From assembly GCA_019059635.1 (NCBI GenBank), contig JAGVRJ010000010.1, positions 1,304,501-1,368,500 on the forward strand: a DNA stretch of 64,000 bases, in the 5' to 3' direction. Origin of the DNA: Proales similis. Lineage: Eukaryota > Rotifera > Eurotatoria > Ploima > Proalidae. Positions 21,756 to 34,999 of this stretch are shown here, in pieces. Within the stretch, counting starts at the first letter, position 1; every line of letters begins with the position of its first letter. The notes under the pieces were generated by a model. That model saw nothing but the letters and a program-made list of their open reading frames with translations. It made no database searches and was not told where the DNA came from. A program made the position numbers and the translations under genes.

Positions 21756-24493
21756 ATGACCGAGAAGAACGTTAGATGCGCATTGAGAGTGCGTTCGGTG
21801 CCAGACATTGATCAGACACTGAGCGCAGCCACCGAGGCCAAGTAATTACTCCCTCGCTCAATTTGAGGCGACTCTCTCTCTCTACCGCCGACCTTCATGC
21901 CACATCAAGGTTCACCTATTTGGTCTGCCCGCTCTTTCATCCGCGTTTCAGACGCGAGCTGATCAGGCGTGATCTAAAGCAGCATCAAATGCCTCTGACG
22001 CGCAACGACATGATTCTCACAGCAGACAGTGAGTGTGGCCCTTTTCTCTCTGCCTCTCTACCTCGGCAATTAGGAGGACACTTGATGCCTTGCTCAATTT
22101 AAAGCGTGGCAGAACTACATCGTGGCCGAAGTATCCAAGCGCTACGATCTCGACTCTGGTGACGAGCAGATTCGAGCGAACGCAATTCAAGTGAGTGCGC
22201 GCTCGCCATAATTTGCCAAATTCGAACATCAACGTCATCATTCACACAAAAGGGACTGAATCAAGAGCTCAAGTTTGCGCTTCATCTCAACATTTCCTAT
22301 TTTATCATTCCGCTCGGCGGAGGAAGAAAATTCTTCAATCTGGCACGCATTGTCAACACCTATCTGCTGAACAAGCTGTCTGGCATCACGGTAATTACAC
22401 CAATTGATTGCCTTCGAGTGCTCGTACTCAACCGATTCAAAGATATTGATCAGTGTGGCCATATCGGAGAACGAGAGCGGATTGGTTGAGAATCAAGTGG
22501 CGGGCGAGGACTCATCATGGCACAAGTGGCGCGATTTCCGCTCCATGTGCGAAGAGAACACAAAGCTCGGCTTGGTGCTGCGTCTGAGCGGCGACCTTCC
22601 GTCAGACGATGAGATCGATCGCTGGCTATCCGAGCCGCTCAGAGCTGTTCAAATTTGCACGTCGGTGTTTCTCACCAACAAGAGCGGCTTCCCAGTGCTG
22701 TCCAAGGCCTACCAGGTCCTGTTGAGCAAATTCTTCCAGGCAAGACCTCTCTTTCTCCTCTTGATCTAGGTCACAGGCCACACGCCATTTCACTTTTCAG
22801 CTCGGCACTGACATAATAATCGACGGCGTGTGTAGACACCCGAGCAAAGGCATGGCCCGCTACTACGAGTACATCAACTTTCTGTTTCGGGTAGGTATCA
22901 TTGGTCGACGACGATGGCACAGCGACACGCTAATTTGGAATTCAAAACGGCAGCAATATCAGGCCGGCATCAAAGAGACGGGCGCCATCCTCACGCGGGG
23001 ATTCGAAGACTATCTTCAGAACCCGCTGCAGCCGCTGATGGACAATCTCGAGTCGCACGTCTACGAAATATTCGAGAAGGACCCTGTCAAGTACCAGCAG
23101 TATCAGAAGGCGATCAGTCAAGCGCTTGTCGAACGCGTTCCGGACGAGCACAAAGAGAGCAAAGAAGTGTAAGTGATGCGAGCAGTCTGTCACTCGAGCT
23201 TCATTTATATGCGTTCGTTTGCTTGTTGACGTTGAAGGGTGCTGATGGTGGTGGGCGCCGGCCGGGGCCCGCTTGTCAAAGCAGCCATGCAGGCCGCGTT
23301 TGACACCGGCCGACGCGTCAAGCTCTACGCAATCGAAAAGAACCCGAACGCAGTAAACACGTGAGGCATTGTCGTTTGATCGCAAATGCGCGCTTGGCTC
23401 ATTTCAGTTTTTCGTTTGCTACAAACCAGTTTACTCAATTTGAAAAACGAAGAGTGGGCGAGCAAAGTGGAAGTGATCTTCTCTGACATGAGGACGTGGA
23501 ATCCGGTCGAGAAAGCGGATATCCTGGTTAGCGAGCTGCTCGGCTCCATTGGCGACAACGAGCTCTCTCCCGAGTGTCTTGACGGCGCTCAGAAATTCTT
23601 GAAAGGCATCGTTCGCCCACGTCCTTTTCGCATCCTAATTTAGATCAGCACTATTAACGGCAAGCTTTTAACCTTTTAAATAGAGGACGGAATCAGCATC
23701 CCGTACAGATATCGATCGTTCGTCGCGCCCGTGCAGTCGTTCAAGATCTACTCGGAGGTTAAGCGATGCCAAGAGTACTCGCATTCATTCGAGGCGCCCT
23801 ACGTTGTTCTACTCAACAACCATTGCCGCATCGACGAGGAGAAGTTTCTCTTCGAATTCAACCATCCCAACCGAAGCGGTAGCTCCTCCTCAGTGGCCAG
23901 CTGACCCGAGCGGATTTATTCTTTATTTTAACTTCACCTAGACCCGATCGACAACACACGCTTCGGCGTTCTCGATTTCGAGGCTAAATTCGACGCAACC
24001 ATTCACGGCATCGCCGGCTATTTCGACAGCCACTTGTACAGTGACGTCATGATCAGTGAGTGTGACCTGATCAAAAGTCGTCTTGTTCGTCAAAGTTTAT
24101 TCCCCAACTTCCAACAAAGGCATTTGTCCTAGAACGCATTCGCCCGGCATGTTCAGTTGGTTTCCGATGTTCTTTCCGCTACGGGTTCGAATTCTCTCTT
24201 TCTCGCTTGCACTCATTGTCATCATTTAGCTTTTGCCCGGTCTCCTATCGCCACCTCTTCGTTGTGTCGCATATTCTATTTGAGAATCAGGCAACATCTA
24301 ATTTAGTTTTTTTTTTCTTTTGTGTGGTTTCCACGCGCAGAATCCTGTGGAAGTGAAGCGTGGCCAGAAGATATCAGTGGCGTTCTGGCGGTGTGTCTCG
24401 GAGAAAAAAGTCCATTACGAATGGTGTCTCACCTCGCCCGTTCACACGCAGATCCACAATCCGGATGGAAGAACGTATTGGATTGGCCTCTAG
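21756..24493 (+). CDS. PRMT5: PRMT5, type II protein arginine methyltransferase
   Basis: PRMT5 makes symmetric dimethylarginine on Sm proteins, histones and other targets, normally with MEP50. About a dozen exons encode an N-terminal TIM-barrel region ([49 protein letters not shown]), the Rossmann methyltransferase core and the C-terminal beta-barrel ([16 protein letters not shown], ending GRTYWIGL). The SAM motif is [13 protein letters not shown]. The two-Glu active site is in [20 protein letters not shown]. The residue equivalent to human Phe327, needed for symmetric dimethylation, is kept in [12 protein letters not shown]. Introns are short. The one after GAQKFLK appears to begin with GC (23606-23683), since GC-AG splicing gives the family-like FLK-E-DGIS; a GT alternative five bases downstream with a shifted acceptor gives one extra residue. 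Start 21756 is the only Met before a sequence aligning with the family N-terminus. Confidence 0.95.
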
Positions 24494-25585
24494 CCGCTAG
24501 CCGGATTTATTTTCAATCAAACGAATGATAATGGAAAAAAAAAGAATAAATAGCAAAAAGCAATCCTCTTTGCTGCGCGCATTTAGATTAGAAGCCAAAA
24601 GAAGGAAGTGACTCTAACTGCAAACGTCACAAATAAGACGAAACGCAGCTGCTTCCTGTTGCTCTATGCGGCCCCCGCAATTGTCACCATTCTCTATTTT
24701 TGACTATCGTTGCCTATCTTGCATTATCTGATAATAGGCCTGATATCGCTTGGCTTTTCGTTTTTCATTTATCCTGGTTAAACTATAAGCAAATGGACTC
24801 TTTAATGAGACCAGGACTGGAGAATTAACGCCACCTGCTGCCGACTAGAGGAATTATCGATTCATCCGTTTCAATGCACAGATAAGCTGCGCCAATTTCG
24901 AATTATTTTTCTTCTTAATCATCAGACGGATGTGAAATTGGAAGCTGTCTTTTGATATCAAAGCTGATCCAACGCGCCGCCAGGCTCTCATTGTCTATAT
25001 AAAACGCATCGCTGCAAAACATGTTCGCTCATTTAAGCAAACACTGTTTTCTGCATTCAATCTCTTGGCTAAATCAATTCCCAGTTGGAAGCGTTTAATT
25101 TTCTGGCCAGCATTTCTCCGCTCTATTGACCAGACTTCCGTAGCTTACGCCACATCCGTATTTCCGTTTGAATTGAAAACATTTGACGCAGCTACGTTGC
25201 TATTGAGCGTTTGCAACGTCATTATTCATAAAATCTATCTCTGCGCTCTAAGCCTTCTGTTCGATCACGCGTCTTGACTAAAGTAGGAAGCGCGCTCCAG
25301 TCTCAGTGAAGCGTCACGCCTCTCAAAGCAATTATTCTTAATAAGCATCGCGCTTTTACTTTGACGCTTGTGGGCGAACTCATAGATTTTGACTGCTGCC
25401 GTCGTTGTTGTTGTAGCAGGCCTTCCCGTTAGAGCGGAATCGGGCGCCGATTTTGTCACGAACGGTCGGGCCCATATTTATTTCTGTTGCAGTTTTTAAA
25501 ATCAGACAGATCAGCTCGATCAGACATTCCGTTCTTCCGTTCAATCGGCTGAATTAAACGAAAATTTCAGTTTTAGAAGACTAAG
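24494..25585. promoter_or_regulatory. Upstream region of the neuropeptide gene, with TATA box
   Basis: No convincing coding exon is seen in this 1.1-kb gap. A strong TATA-like element (TATATAAAA) lies at about 24996-25004. A good splice acceptor (TTTATTTCTGTTGCAG) ends near 25493, about 93 bp before the neuropeptide ATG. Together these suggest transcription starting near 25025-25035 and a 5' UTR intron. This is an inference from motifs only. Confidence 0.45.
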
Positions 25586-26107
25586 ATGTGCCGATCGATC
25601 GTATTCAGTGCATTTATATTCACCATTTTACTTGTGGCGGCCAAAAGCTCCGAGGCCACTGAGCCCGAAGAGGCAAGCATCATGGAGCCGGAGATAGGAC
25701 AGATGCCATTCGACAACAGCAAAATTGAATCTCTTGTTCACCAGCTTCTGCAGCAAATCAGAAAGACCGAGAAATGCGAGCTGAGCAGACAACAGCTTAT
25801 TGCTCTGGTCAAAAGTGCATTGAATGCTGACGCTCGAACTGGCCGAGATTTGACTTTGGGAGACGAGCAGAGCTACGAGTCGAGTCAGCCGCCTGCCAGC
25901 TTCAGCAGCGAGCTCCTTAACAAGCGCGACAAAGAATTCAGACGGCAACAGGTCGCCAAATGGGACATTGGCTTCGGCAAGCGAAAGTGGCAAGGGCCCA
26001 ACTCGTTCATGGACGCTCTTTACGGCAAGCGGGCCGACTTTGGCTGGTTCAATCCGAAAAAGTCGTTCGGCCGCCAACAGCAGTGGGACATTCAGTACGG
26101 CAAGTAG
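25586..26107 (+). CDS. Putative amidated neuropeptide precursor (WDI-GF/WDI-QY-amides)
   Basis: A 173-residue secretory precursor. Residues 1 to about 24 form a signal peptide with a hydrophobic core (FSAFIFTILLVAA). An acidic spacer follows to about residue 118. The C-terminal third is a chain of peptides with the Gly-basic signature of C-terminal amidation: QQVAKWDIGF-G-KR (121-133), KWQGPNSFMDALY-G-KR (134-149), ADFGWFNPKKSF-G-R (150-163) and QQQWDIQY-G-K at the extreme C-terminus (164-173). All four mature peptides would end in an aromatic amide. The first and last share WDI-x-(F/Y)-amide and begin with Gln, so pyroglutamate is possible. Cleavage sites are RR, KR and a single R. I do not match these peptides to a named family. 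Coding is in one exon, and AATAAA follows at 26204. Cells probably route it through the regulated secretory pathway. Confidence 0.8.
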   Translation: MCRSIVFSAFIFTILLVAAKSSEATEPEEASIMEPEIGQMPFDNSKIESLVHQLLQQIRKTEKCELSRQQLIALVKSALNADARTGRDLTLGDEQSYESSQPPASFSSELLNKRDKEFRRQQVAKWDIGFGKRKWQGPNSFMDALYGKRADFGWFNPKKSFGRQQQWDIQYGK

Positions 26108-26537
26108 ATGAGGCCATTCTCGTTGTTTAAATAGAAACCAACCGGCAGCTAGACTTTTCTCCACATTTCTTTCAAAACTCTTCTCCCAATCTTTAACCAA
26201 GCGAATAAACAACTGATTCGACAGCATTCAAATGAGACACTCTTTGAACCAGGTTGACTCGATGTTTAATAAATTTCTGATTTCTGCTGGCTTGCGTTTG
26301 TCATCTCATTTGGGAGCCAAGCCCTCGCAATCGCGATTCGGCGCCTTTCGTTGACCCTCTTGAGCCCTCCAACTAAAATGGTCGAGGCAAAAGATCTTTC
26401 TTTATTTCAAAGTCCCTAAAGTCTTCTAGACTAAAAATAATGAGTTCATAGTTCACTTTGAGCTGATCACGGGTCTAAAAACAATTTGAAGAAAGAAAGA
26501 GGGACAAGAGCGGCCTTATGTTTGAACCTTGAACTCC
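26108..26537. other. Convergent 3' region, neuropeptide gene / PGM1
   Basis: No gene. It holds AATAAA at 26204-26209 for the plus gene and TTTATT at 26401-26406 (minus AATAAA) for phosphoglucomutase. The predicted 3' ends do not overlap. Confidence 0.5.
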
Positions 26538-28363
<1,826 letters not shown>

Positions 28364-28959
28364 TTCTAATTAGCAACCAAGAGCGTAATCAGAAGGCGAA
28401 GAAATCTGCTCATTGAGCTTATGAGATGAATTGCTCTTCTGGCCGAGCTATGTAGCGCAAAAGTGGCAAATTGGTGAGAAATTCAAACGAATTTCACTCA
28501 TTTTGCATTTGCATATGCAGAACGAATTGAATAGCGTCGATCTAGATGATGATGATGATGTTGAATGTAAACGCGATTACTTAATTTTGCCCGTCTGCTT
28601 GTGTGTGCCTGGATGACTGGGCTGCGTGCCTTCATGGCCGCTCTGCCACTCCCTCACTGTGGCGCTCACAGTCGCTCGCTAGTCGTGTTGCCTCTAGCCG
28701 CCGGTCATTGAGCTCAAACTGGCTTTGTTCATTCATCTTGAGCTCTGCAGTGTCTTTATTTAAAGTAAATAAAATGCATAGAAAATGAATAAGTCGGCTC
28801 CTTTCCACTGTACATTACGGCTGCATAAAGAACGATATAGAGATAGAGAAAGTCAAGAGAGAGAGAGAGAGAGATGAATGAAGAGATGGAGAGAGATCGA
28901 TCAAACAATTAAATGGAAACGAAAAAGCGATAGATGAGCGACTAGGGAGTAAAGCGGCA
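28364..28959. promoter_or_regulatory. Upstream region of PGM1 / 3' flank of RB1CC1
   Basis: About 600 bp with no gene seen. It contains a GAT repeat near 28543-28560 and a GA-rich microsatellite at about 28850-28890. It should hold the PGM1 promoter and the RB1CC1 3' UTR; TTTATT (minus AATAAA) occurs near 28755. Confidence 0.4.
28850..28890. repeat. (GA)n microsatellite
   Basis: An uninterrupted run of GAGAGA about 18 bp long is flanked by further GAGA and GATGGAGAGAG units. Confidence 0.8.
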
Positions 28960-31900
28960 TCATCTAGACTGGCTGCTCTGGTCTGACTCGCACAGATTGA
29001 ACGGTTTCACTTTGACTCGATAGAACTTGGTGCCGGCCGCCACGTGGAAGCGATTGTTGTCCTTGGTTTAATGCTTAAAGGCGAGAAAGCGAGTGAACAT
29101 TGAGAACCTACTCGACGCGCGATGCAAAACTCCTTGATGAGCACCTTGGCCACAAACCAGACGGGACGCTTCTGGCACATGAACATCTCGTGCACGTTTA
29201 GATCGGGCCTGTAGGCGGCCAGGGCAAACTCGCTGCCTCTCATCACCGGCTTGGTGCCCTTTGACTCGTCGGTTGAGCTCGAGTGAGGCAGAATCGATGC
29301 GTTCGTCTCTTCGCCTTGTGACATGCTCGCTTGGTTGCATGCCAGATCGACGCCAGCTTCGTCGCTGTTTGCTGTTTGACTCTTGAATTTGAACTGCTGC
29401 GATTTGATCACGGCCGAGTTGACAAAGTGCAGATAGTTGGATGAGCGGTTTATGACCAAATACGAATCGTGCTGTTCACTAAACACGGCAATCACCAGAT
29501 CGTCGACGGCGCACGAGCACAGTTGAATGCTGTCAAACGACTTGGTGGTCGGCAGAGTTGTCTGCAGCGACAGCTGTCTCTCCAGCTCCTTGATTTTCTC
29601 CAGCAGCATGATCTCTTTGAGTTTGGCCTTGGTCGCCATCTCGTCATGCAGCATCATTTCGAGTGGCTCCGAGCTCGCCTCATCGACGGCTTGCCGTGCC
29701 TCTTTCTGCGCCTCCTCCTTCTCTTGCTCCTGTTCTTTCTGTCTTTGTTGTTGGAGCTGTTCTCTCAGCCGCTGAATCTCGTCTTCACTTTGTCTGTTTT
29801 GCGCTTCGAGCTCTTCGATCTTCTTGTCCTTTTCTCTGGTCAGTTTGCTGATCGCCTCGTTGAACTGTATCTGCATGCTGGCGTTCTTGCTCGTCTTCAA
29901 CGCGCTCAGTTTCTCCTTCAAATCGTCAATCTCCTTTTGCTTGCCGCTTATTCGGCTCTTTAGTTGTCTGCACAACTCCAACACAGCACTGGCTCTCTGC
30001 TCGACCGCACTGTCGCTCGGCTCTGCTGCTGCTGCGAGCTGCCTCTCACTTGTGGCCGCCTCTTGGCTTTGTTCGTCGCCCTCAGGCGAATGCAGCAGAA
30101 CCTGAAGGAGCTCGCTGAGACATTTTGATTCGCGCTCGGCCTGCGCTCTGCTCACCGAATGGCTGATTTCACTCAGTAGCAGTTCTTCGGCCTGCAAAAA
30201 CTCTTCGTTGATTTGCGACGTGCACTCGCTCGCTTCAGATCGCATTCTGTTCAGCTCTTCGCGCAGCTTGTTGAGATTGGAAATCAGCTGCTGCACGTCG
30301 GCCGTCTCGGCCAGTTCGTTCGCCGACTTTTTCGACTCGATCAGAGAATTGCTTGCGTAAGAATTCAAGTGGCTTAGAATAGAGCGCAGTTGGTGAGCAT
30401 CGCTTTGGGCAGTGCCGTCCAGACTCTGGTCGGAGACGAGCATGCTCTTGTCCTGCGAGCTGCTCGTTTTGCTTCCAGCCGGACTTGAAGTGGCCGGCTC
30501 GGTTTGCGTCTGAGGTTTGGCAAGCGACGACGAAAGCTCGAACTGAGTGCTCGAAACGTCCGACAGATTGGAGGAGGGCGACGACATGTCGCTCGCAATC
30601 AGATTGAGTCGTTCAAACTCGCGCTCTAGCTCGGCAAGCTCGCTGACGTCTATGCTCGGCAAATGCTGATCGAACGCGGCCGAATCGGGCGCGGCCAGGA
30701 TGGGCTTGACAAGGTCGTCGAGGCCGCTGAATAAGAGGTTGGTCACAAAGTGCCGACTCGACAACTTGCCCATTTTGAGAGCGAACTCGCTGCGTCGCTT
30801 TTGCTCGTGGCGGTGGACTTTGTCGAGCAGCTCATGCAGTCTGGCCGCCACCTGAGAGTACAAGTCGGCGAACTCTTTGCGGCGTCTCACTTCTCTCAGC
30901 GAGCTCAAGTAGACTTTTGGCGCGCTCTTGAGCTGCTCGATAACTCGGCAGCGCACGTTCAGCCGCCTCAGCTGTTTGAAGTTGATCTCGAGCGTAAAGT
31001 CGAGCTCGCTGATCTGCTTTTGCGCCTGCATGAGCCAGTTGAGACGAGTGTGAATCACTCTGATCAGCTCGAGTTTGGCGTTGGCTATCTTGCTCGACAA
31101 TTCGACCATTTTGCGATGATTGGCATGAAACTGCTCGAGCTGACGTCCGTGGCCTTGGCACAGGTCATGAATTATCGACTCGTCCTGTAGCGTTGACGCT
31201 CGCAACATGTTTGCGTTCAAGCCCTTCGCCAAGTGAGATTCATGGTCTATAAATGCGATTCATATGTGGTGAGTGCACTTACGTCGACAATCTCGCGCTG
31301 CGAGGCGAGCGTTTTCGCCGAGCTCTCGATTATCTTGTTCAAGTCTTGCAGGCGCTTGGTGAGGCCTTCGATCTCTCGCATTTGATTGTTGCTGCGTGTC
31401 TGCTCAACGAGCTTGTTGACGCGGGCGTTCACTTCGCTCCAATTGAAGCCTTTGTCCAGCTTGGCCGCAATGTCCTTGGCCTCCGCGATCAGACTGGCCA
31501 GCTTGTTCTGCGGATCGCTCATCCTGATCCAGTCCATGAGTGTGGCTGGCGGTTGACCATCGGGGCCGCTCTCTGCTTGAGGACCCAAATTCAGCGGCCA
31601 TATTTGTTCGCTCGAGCAGCTTGATCGGGCTCCGATCGAGCACGGCTCGAGCATCGGCGAGTTGGGCGAGTTGAAATTCGTGGTCGACTGACTGGTGAAG
31701 CAGCCGAACAGCGACTTGGCTCTCTCAGGGCCCGGCTCAACTTTGCTCGAATCGTTCGTGACGCTTGATTCGCTTAGAACGCCCGGCAGAAGACGAATTT
31801 GCTTCAGCGCCTCAAAGTGTTTGTCCGCTCTGATTCAATTGGTTTTAGTTCAGTTTCTCGTTTGTTTGACTAGACTGCTCTTACTCGTTTATGAGCTCGC

Positions 31901-32703
31901 GAGTGTTGGCCTCGTTTTTTCTCAGCTTCTCAAAATGCTCGCTCATGAACTCGTGCTTTTTGCTGAACGAGCTGTTTGGTTGGCGCGACAAGTTTGAATT
32001 TGGCATTTGACCAAGTCCGATTAGATCGATGCCTACCTGAGGTAGTCGTCCAAATTGGCAACCAGAGCCATGAAGCCTTGGTACTGCCAGTACTGGTCGT
32101 CGTAGAATGTTTGACAGTAGCTTTGAAGGGTCTTGTCGATTTCGAACACTCGCTTTAGACATTGCAGCCATAATTAGAGCCGAGTGGGTCCATTCGTCTG
32201 CCTAGGTCTTACCGAAACAAGTCTTGTCCGAGTCTGAATTGTCTGAAAGCTTGGCCGAAGCAAGAGTGCGGCGTTCATGTCCTCGTTCAGGTCGGTGCCA
32301 ATGTTCTTGATGGGCAGCTCAACGCTGGGCCCGTTCGCTCGTTCGACATTCTTCTTGTCAAGTACGAATATGGGACTCTCTTCCTGAATATTTGATTAGC
32401 AAACCGAGTTATCTCGATTAGCCAGAGCGTTTGTGATACTCACGCGTCCTGCACTCAGACGATAGAGCTTTTGACTTGGCTCACTCAGTACTTCTCCGCC
32501 GCTCATCAGCATTATTTGACTTGCTTGGTCGATTGCCAGCGTTTGCTCGATGGCGACTTTTAAGGCACCGACACTGGCACAGCCAAAATTAGAATTGCTT
32601 GGCATGTCGGCAGGACGATAAAGATGAACGCTTACTCGCCAATTCCCTCATTCGAGTCGAATACGTGTCGGCTACCGGTGTCTACTCTACAGATGTGAAT
32701 CAT
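28960..32703 (-). CDS. RB1CC1: RB1CC1/FIP200, autophagy initiation scaffold
   Basis: FIP200 is the scaffold of the ULK/ATG1 autophagy-initiation complex, the animal counterpart of yeast Atg11/Atg17. The start at 32703-32701 opens a ubiquitin-like N-terminal domain (MIHICRVDTGSRHVFDS, then VGALKVAIEQTLAIDQASQ and GGEVLSEPSQKLYRLSAG). Several short exons follow, with LPIKNIGTDLNEDMNAALLL and LMDWIRMSDPQNKLASLI matching the Atg17-like region. A 2.2-kb exon carries the middle helical region (VIEQLKSAPKVYLSSLREV) and a long coiled coil. The C-terminal Claw domain is split over two exons: VIAVFSEQHDSYLVINR, RPVWFVAKVLIKEFCIARR, and after a short intron NNRFHVAAGTKFYRVKVKPF. The Claw pocket normally binds p62-type receptors. 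The protein is shorter than human FIP200 (1,594 residues), mostly through loss of coiled-coil length. Confidence 0.93.
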
Positions 32704-33400
32704 GACGAGGCCGCAGTTGACACTCAAATCAGCCTGCAGGGCGCCGTCTAAAGTGATAATCTAGCCACAAAATGCAATCTTGCTCAGCTGATTGATGATA
32801 ATGACGATTAACGAGGCCAAGTTAGAAAGGCCAAACACAATCGTTCAGGCCTGTAACGGAGTCTGATGCATTCAAAGAAGAGGCTGCCCAAACGTTCGTG
32901 CACTCATTTCAAGTGAATTTGTTTGAAATAGCTAGCAAGCATAAGACTGCATCTATCGCTTATTTATTAGCATAATTTGCCACCGCAGTGGCGGTTTTTT
33001 CTTTTCGCTTGACGTTGCCCACACTTATTCATCTGGCTCTCTCTCTCTCTGTTGCTCGCTGATTTACCAACTCTACGTCGAACGTGGACATGAGTTGATC
33101 GGCTGATCGGCACTTGCTGCTCCTTTTTAGCAGGCGCTTGGCGACAGAGCGTGCTACTTGTCTTGGGCTTGTCTCGGACTGTCGGAGCGGCCTTTTAACC
33201 GAAGATGAAAGCTCTTCTCGATAAAGCCTGGCCAGATAAAGCCTCTTGGACAAGATGCTCTTATCTCGCATTGGCGATTATGGCCATCATATTGATCGAC
33301 TGGCAGGGTCACTCGGGGTCACTGCTTTGAGAATTTCATTTCGCGCGCTGAATAAAATATTTGGAGAAGACGGGACGCTGTTGTTGGCATCTGTGCTAAA
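32704..33400. promoter_or_regulatory. Divergent promoter region, RB1CC1 / secreted PAN-tailed protein
   Basis: About 700 bp between divergent start codons. No convincing exon is seen. It must contain both promoters; AATAAAATATT near 33350 is a weak TATA-like candidate for the plus gene. Confidence 0.4.
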
Positions 33401-34982
33401 ATGAAACGTCCGTTGACTATTTTCACATTTTTTGCTATTTTTCTTGTTCAGTCGGGTAAGAGAGAGAGAGAGAGAGATTTAGGCGAAATTAAAAATTTAA
33501 ATCAAAGTCAAGTCGACCGATTTCCCGAACGGCCAATTCCGCTACGGAGTTGCGTTCAGCGAAGAGCACAGGCCCAGTTTATATGCCAAGTTTGACTACA
33601 TCAGCATCTGGCTGGGCACAGTCGATCAGAGTGGCAACACTGACTTCAATCCCTGGTACCAGGGCAAGATGCTCGAGCTGGCCAAGAGTTTGAATAAGAC
33701 GCCTCTCTTCTATTCGTACGTGATCGGCTTTGAAGCGAGAGCGGACCCGGACTATTTGCTGGCGGATTGTGACATTGGGCAGGCGCAAAATTTGTGCATC
33801 CGAGGCGCCGAGTATGTTCGCAAGCGCCGGCAGCACCTGATCGAGCGCTATTCGCATCAAGCAAAGCGCATCTCTCTTTATCTCGAGCCCACTGACGAAT
33901 GCATATTCCTGATCGAGCCGAATTTCTGGTTAAGCGCTTTCCTTCATCTTGGTCTTAAAATCGCCGTAATTCAGTCTCTTGCAGGCATTTACACGGCGAT
34001 TACCGGCAAACAGGTGAAACAGTCTCCTCGCACAAGTCTTAAATACCGGCGTCAAGCAAAAGGATTTAGGTGGCGGCCTGAGCGGACAGTTTATGCGCTC
34101 GTTGTTCGATCAGATTGTGAAGGCGATTAAAAGCGAGTTGCCACGGGCGACCATTTCATGGGACGTCTCGTCCTGGATCGGCGAATATGCATTTCGCAAA
34201 TGGTTCGCTTTTATGACAGCTCATGCTCAATGAGAGTCTATTCAATCGATTTCAGGTGGAGTTACTTCAGCGACTCGGGCGACATTGATTTTGTTCACAT
34301 CAGCGGCGGCCAAGTAAACAAGCAAACGACAGTTCTCTTCAATGCATGCTAATTGAATCTCATCTAATTGAATGCAAATGAAAGGCAAACGGGGATCACA
34401 AAGAAATCAGACCGAACGAACTGAAATGGCAGCAGGTGCACGAGATTACTGGAAAGCGGATAATCGCCGACTGTGGTGAGCTACTCGTGTCTAGAACTCT
34501 TAATCGCGAATATCACCGAGACCTTTGGTTCTAACAGGCATTATCGCCGGCAACGGTTTTTCAAGTAAGAAAGTGTTTCAGGAAAAGACTAGTTTGCCTC
34601 GGATAAAACGGCTTCTGTGTAAGACTGCTACAAATGGAACAATGCTCTAAGCCTGCATGACAGAATAGACGACGGAGTGGTTGCCCTAACTCAAATGGTT
34701 TGGAGTTATGACTTTTGGCTGCGTCCAAGTCTGCCGCGATTTATCCAACCAACTCGCGCTTGCACAGAACAAGGTTGGAAATTCTATTCGGGCTATGTGA
34801 TCGAAGATGAACTCGACCAGCCGTGGAAGGTCGGTGCCCGAGATGAACAAGACTGCCAGGTGATTTGCCGTCAGCTAAGCGGGTGTGTGGCCTATTCTTG
34901 GTCAAACAACTATTGCCTACTTAAATCCCAGGCCAACCACCTCTCGCCAGCGCCGTCAGTTTTCTCCGCAGTCATTTGTTGA
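33401..34982 (+). CDS. Secreted glycoside-hydrolase-like protein with C-terminal PAN/Apple-like module
   Basis: Eight exons join in frame to 390 residues: 33401-33455, 33508-33928, 33985-34013, 34070-34202, 34256-34313, 34385-34475, 34538-34564 and 34624-34982. A signal peptide (hydrophobic residues 4-16) precedes a domain that reads like a glycosidase-type barrel: YGVAFSEEHRPSLYAKFDYI, WLGTVDQ, TPLFYSYVIGFEARAD, FLIEPNFW, RATISWDVSSWIGE, GDIDFVHISGG, EIRPNELKWQQVHEIT, KRIIADCG and DRIDDGVVALTQMVW. Acidic residues on predicted strand ends (IEPNFW, SWDVSSW, ADCG) could be catalytic, but I cannot name the family. The last 75 residues have spaced cysteines and CQVICRQLSGCVAYSWSNNYC, typical of PAN/Apple adhesion modules. 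An intron contains a GA microsatellite. The stop lies 54 bp from the stop of the convergent ATP-grasp gene. Function and substrate are unknown; secretion is well supported. Confidence 0.75.
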
Positions 34983-34988
34983 CGATTT

Positions 34989-34999
34989 TTTTTATTAAA
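34989..34999. terminator. Shared bidirectional poly(A) signal TTTATTAAA
   Basis: The 9-mer TTTATTAAA at 34991-34999 reads ATTAAA on the plus strand, serving the secreted protein whose stop is at 34982, and AATAAA on the minus strand, serving ATP-grasp copy A whose stop is at 35037. With only 54 bp between stops, both mRNAs must end inside each other's 3' region. Confidence 0.6.

Noticed and set aside
22982-23130. Suspected loss of the PRMT5 residue that governs symmetric dimethylation
   Set aside because: Counting back from the GAGRGPL motif shows the Phe is present in [12 protein letters not shown].
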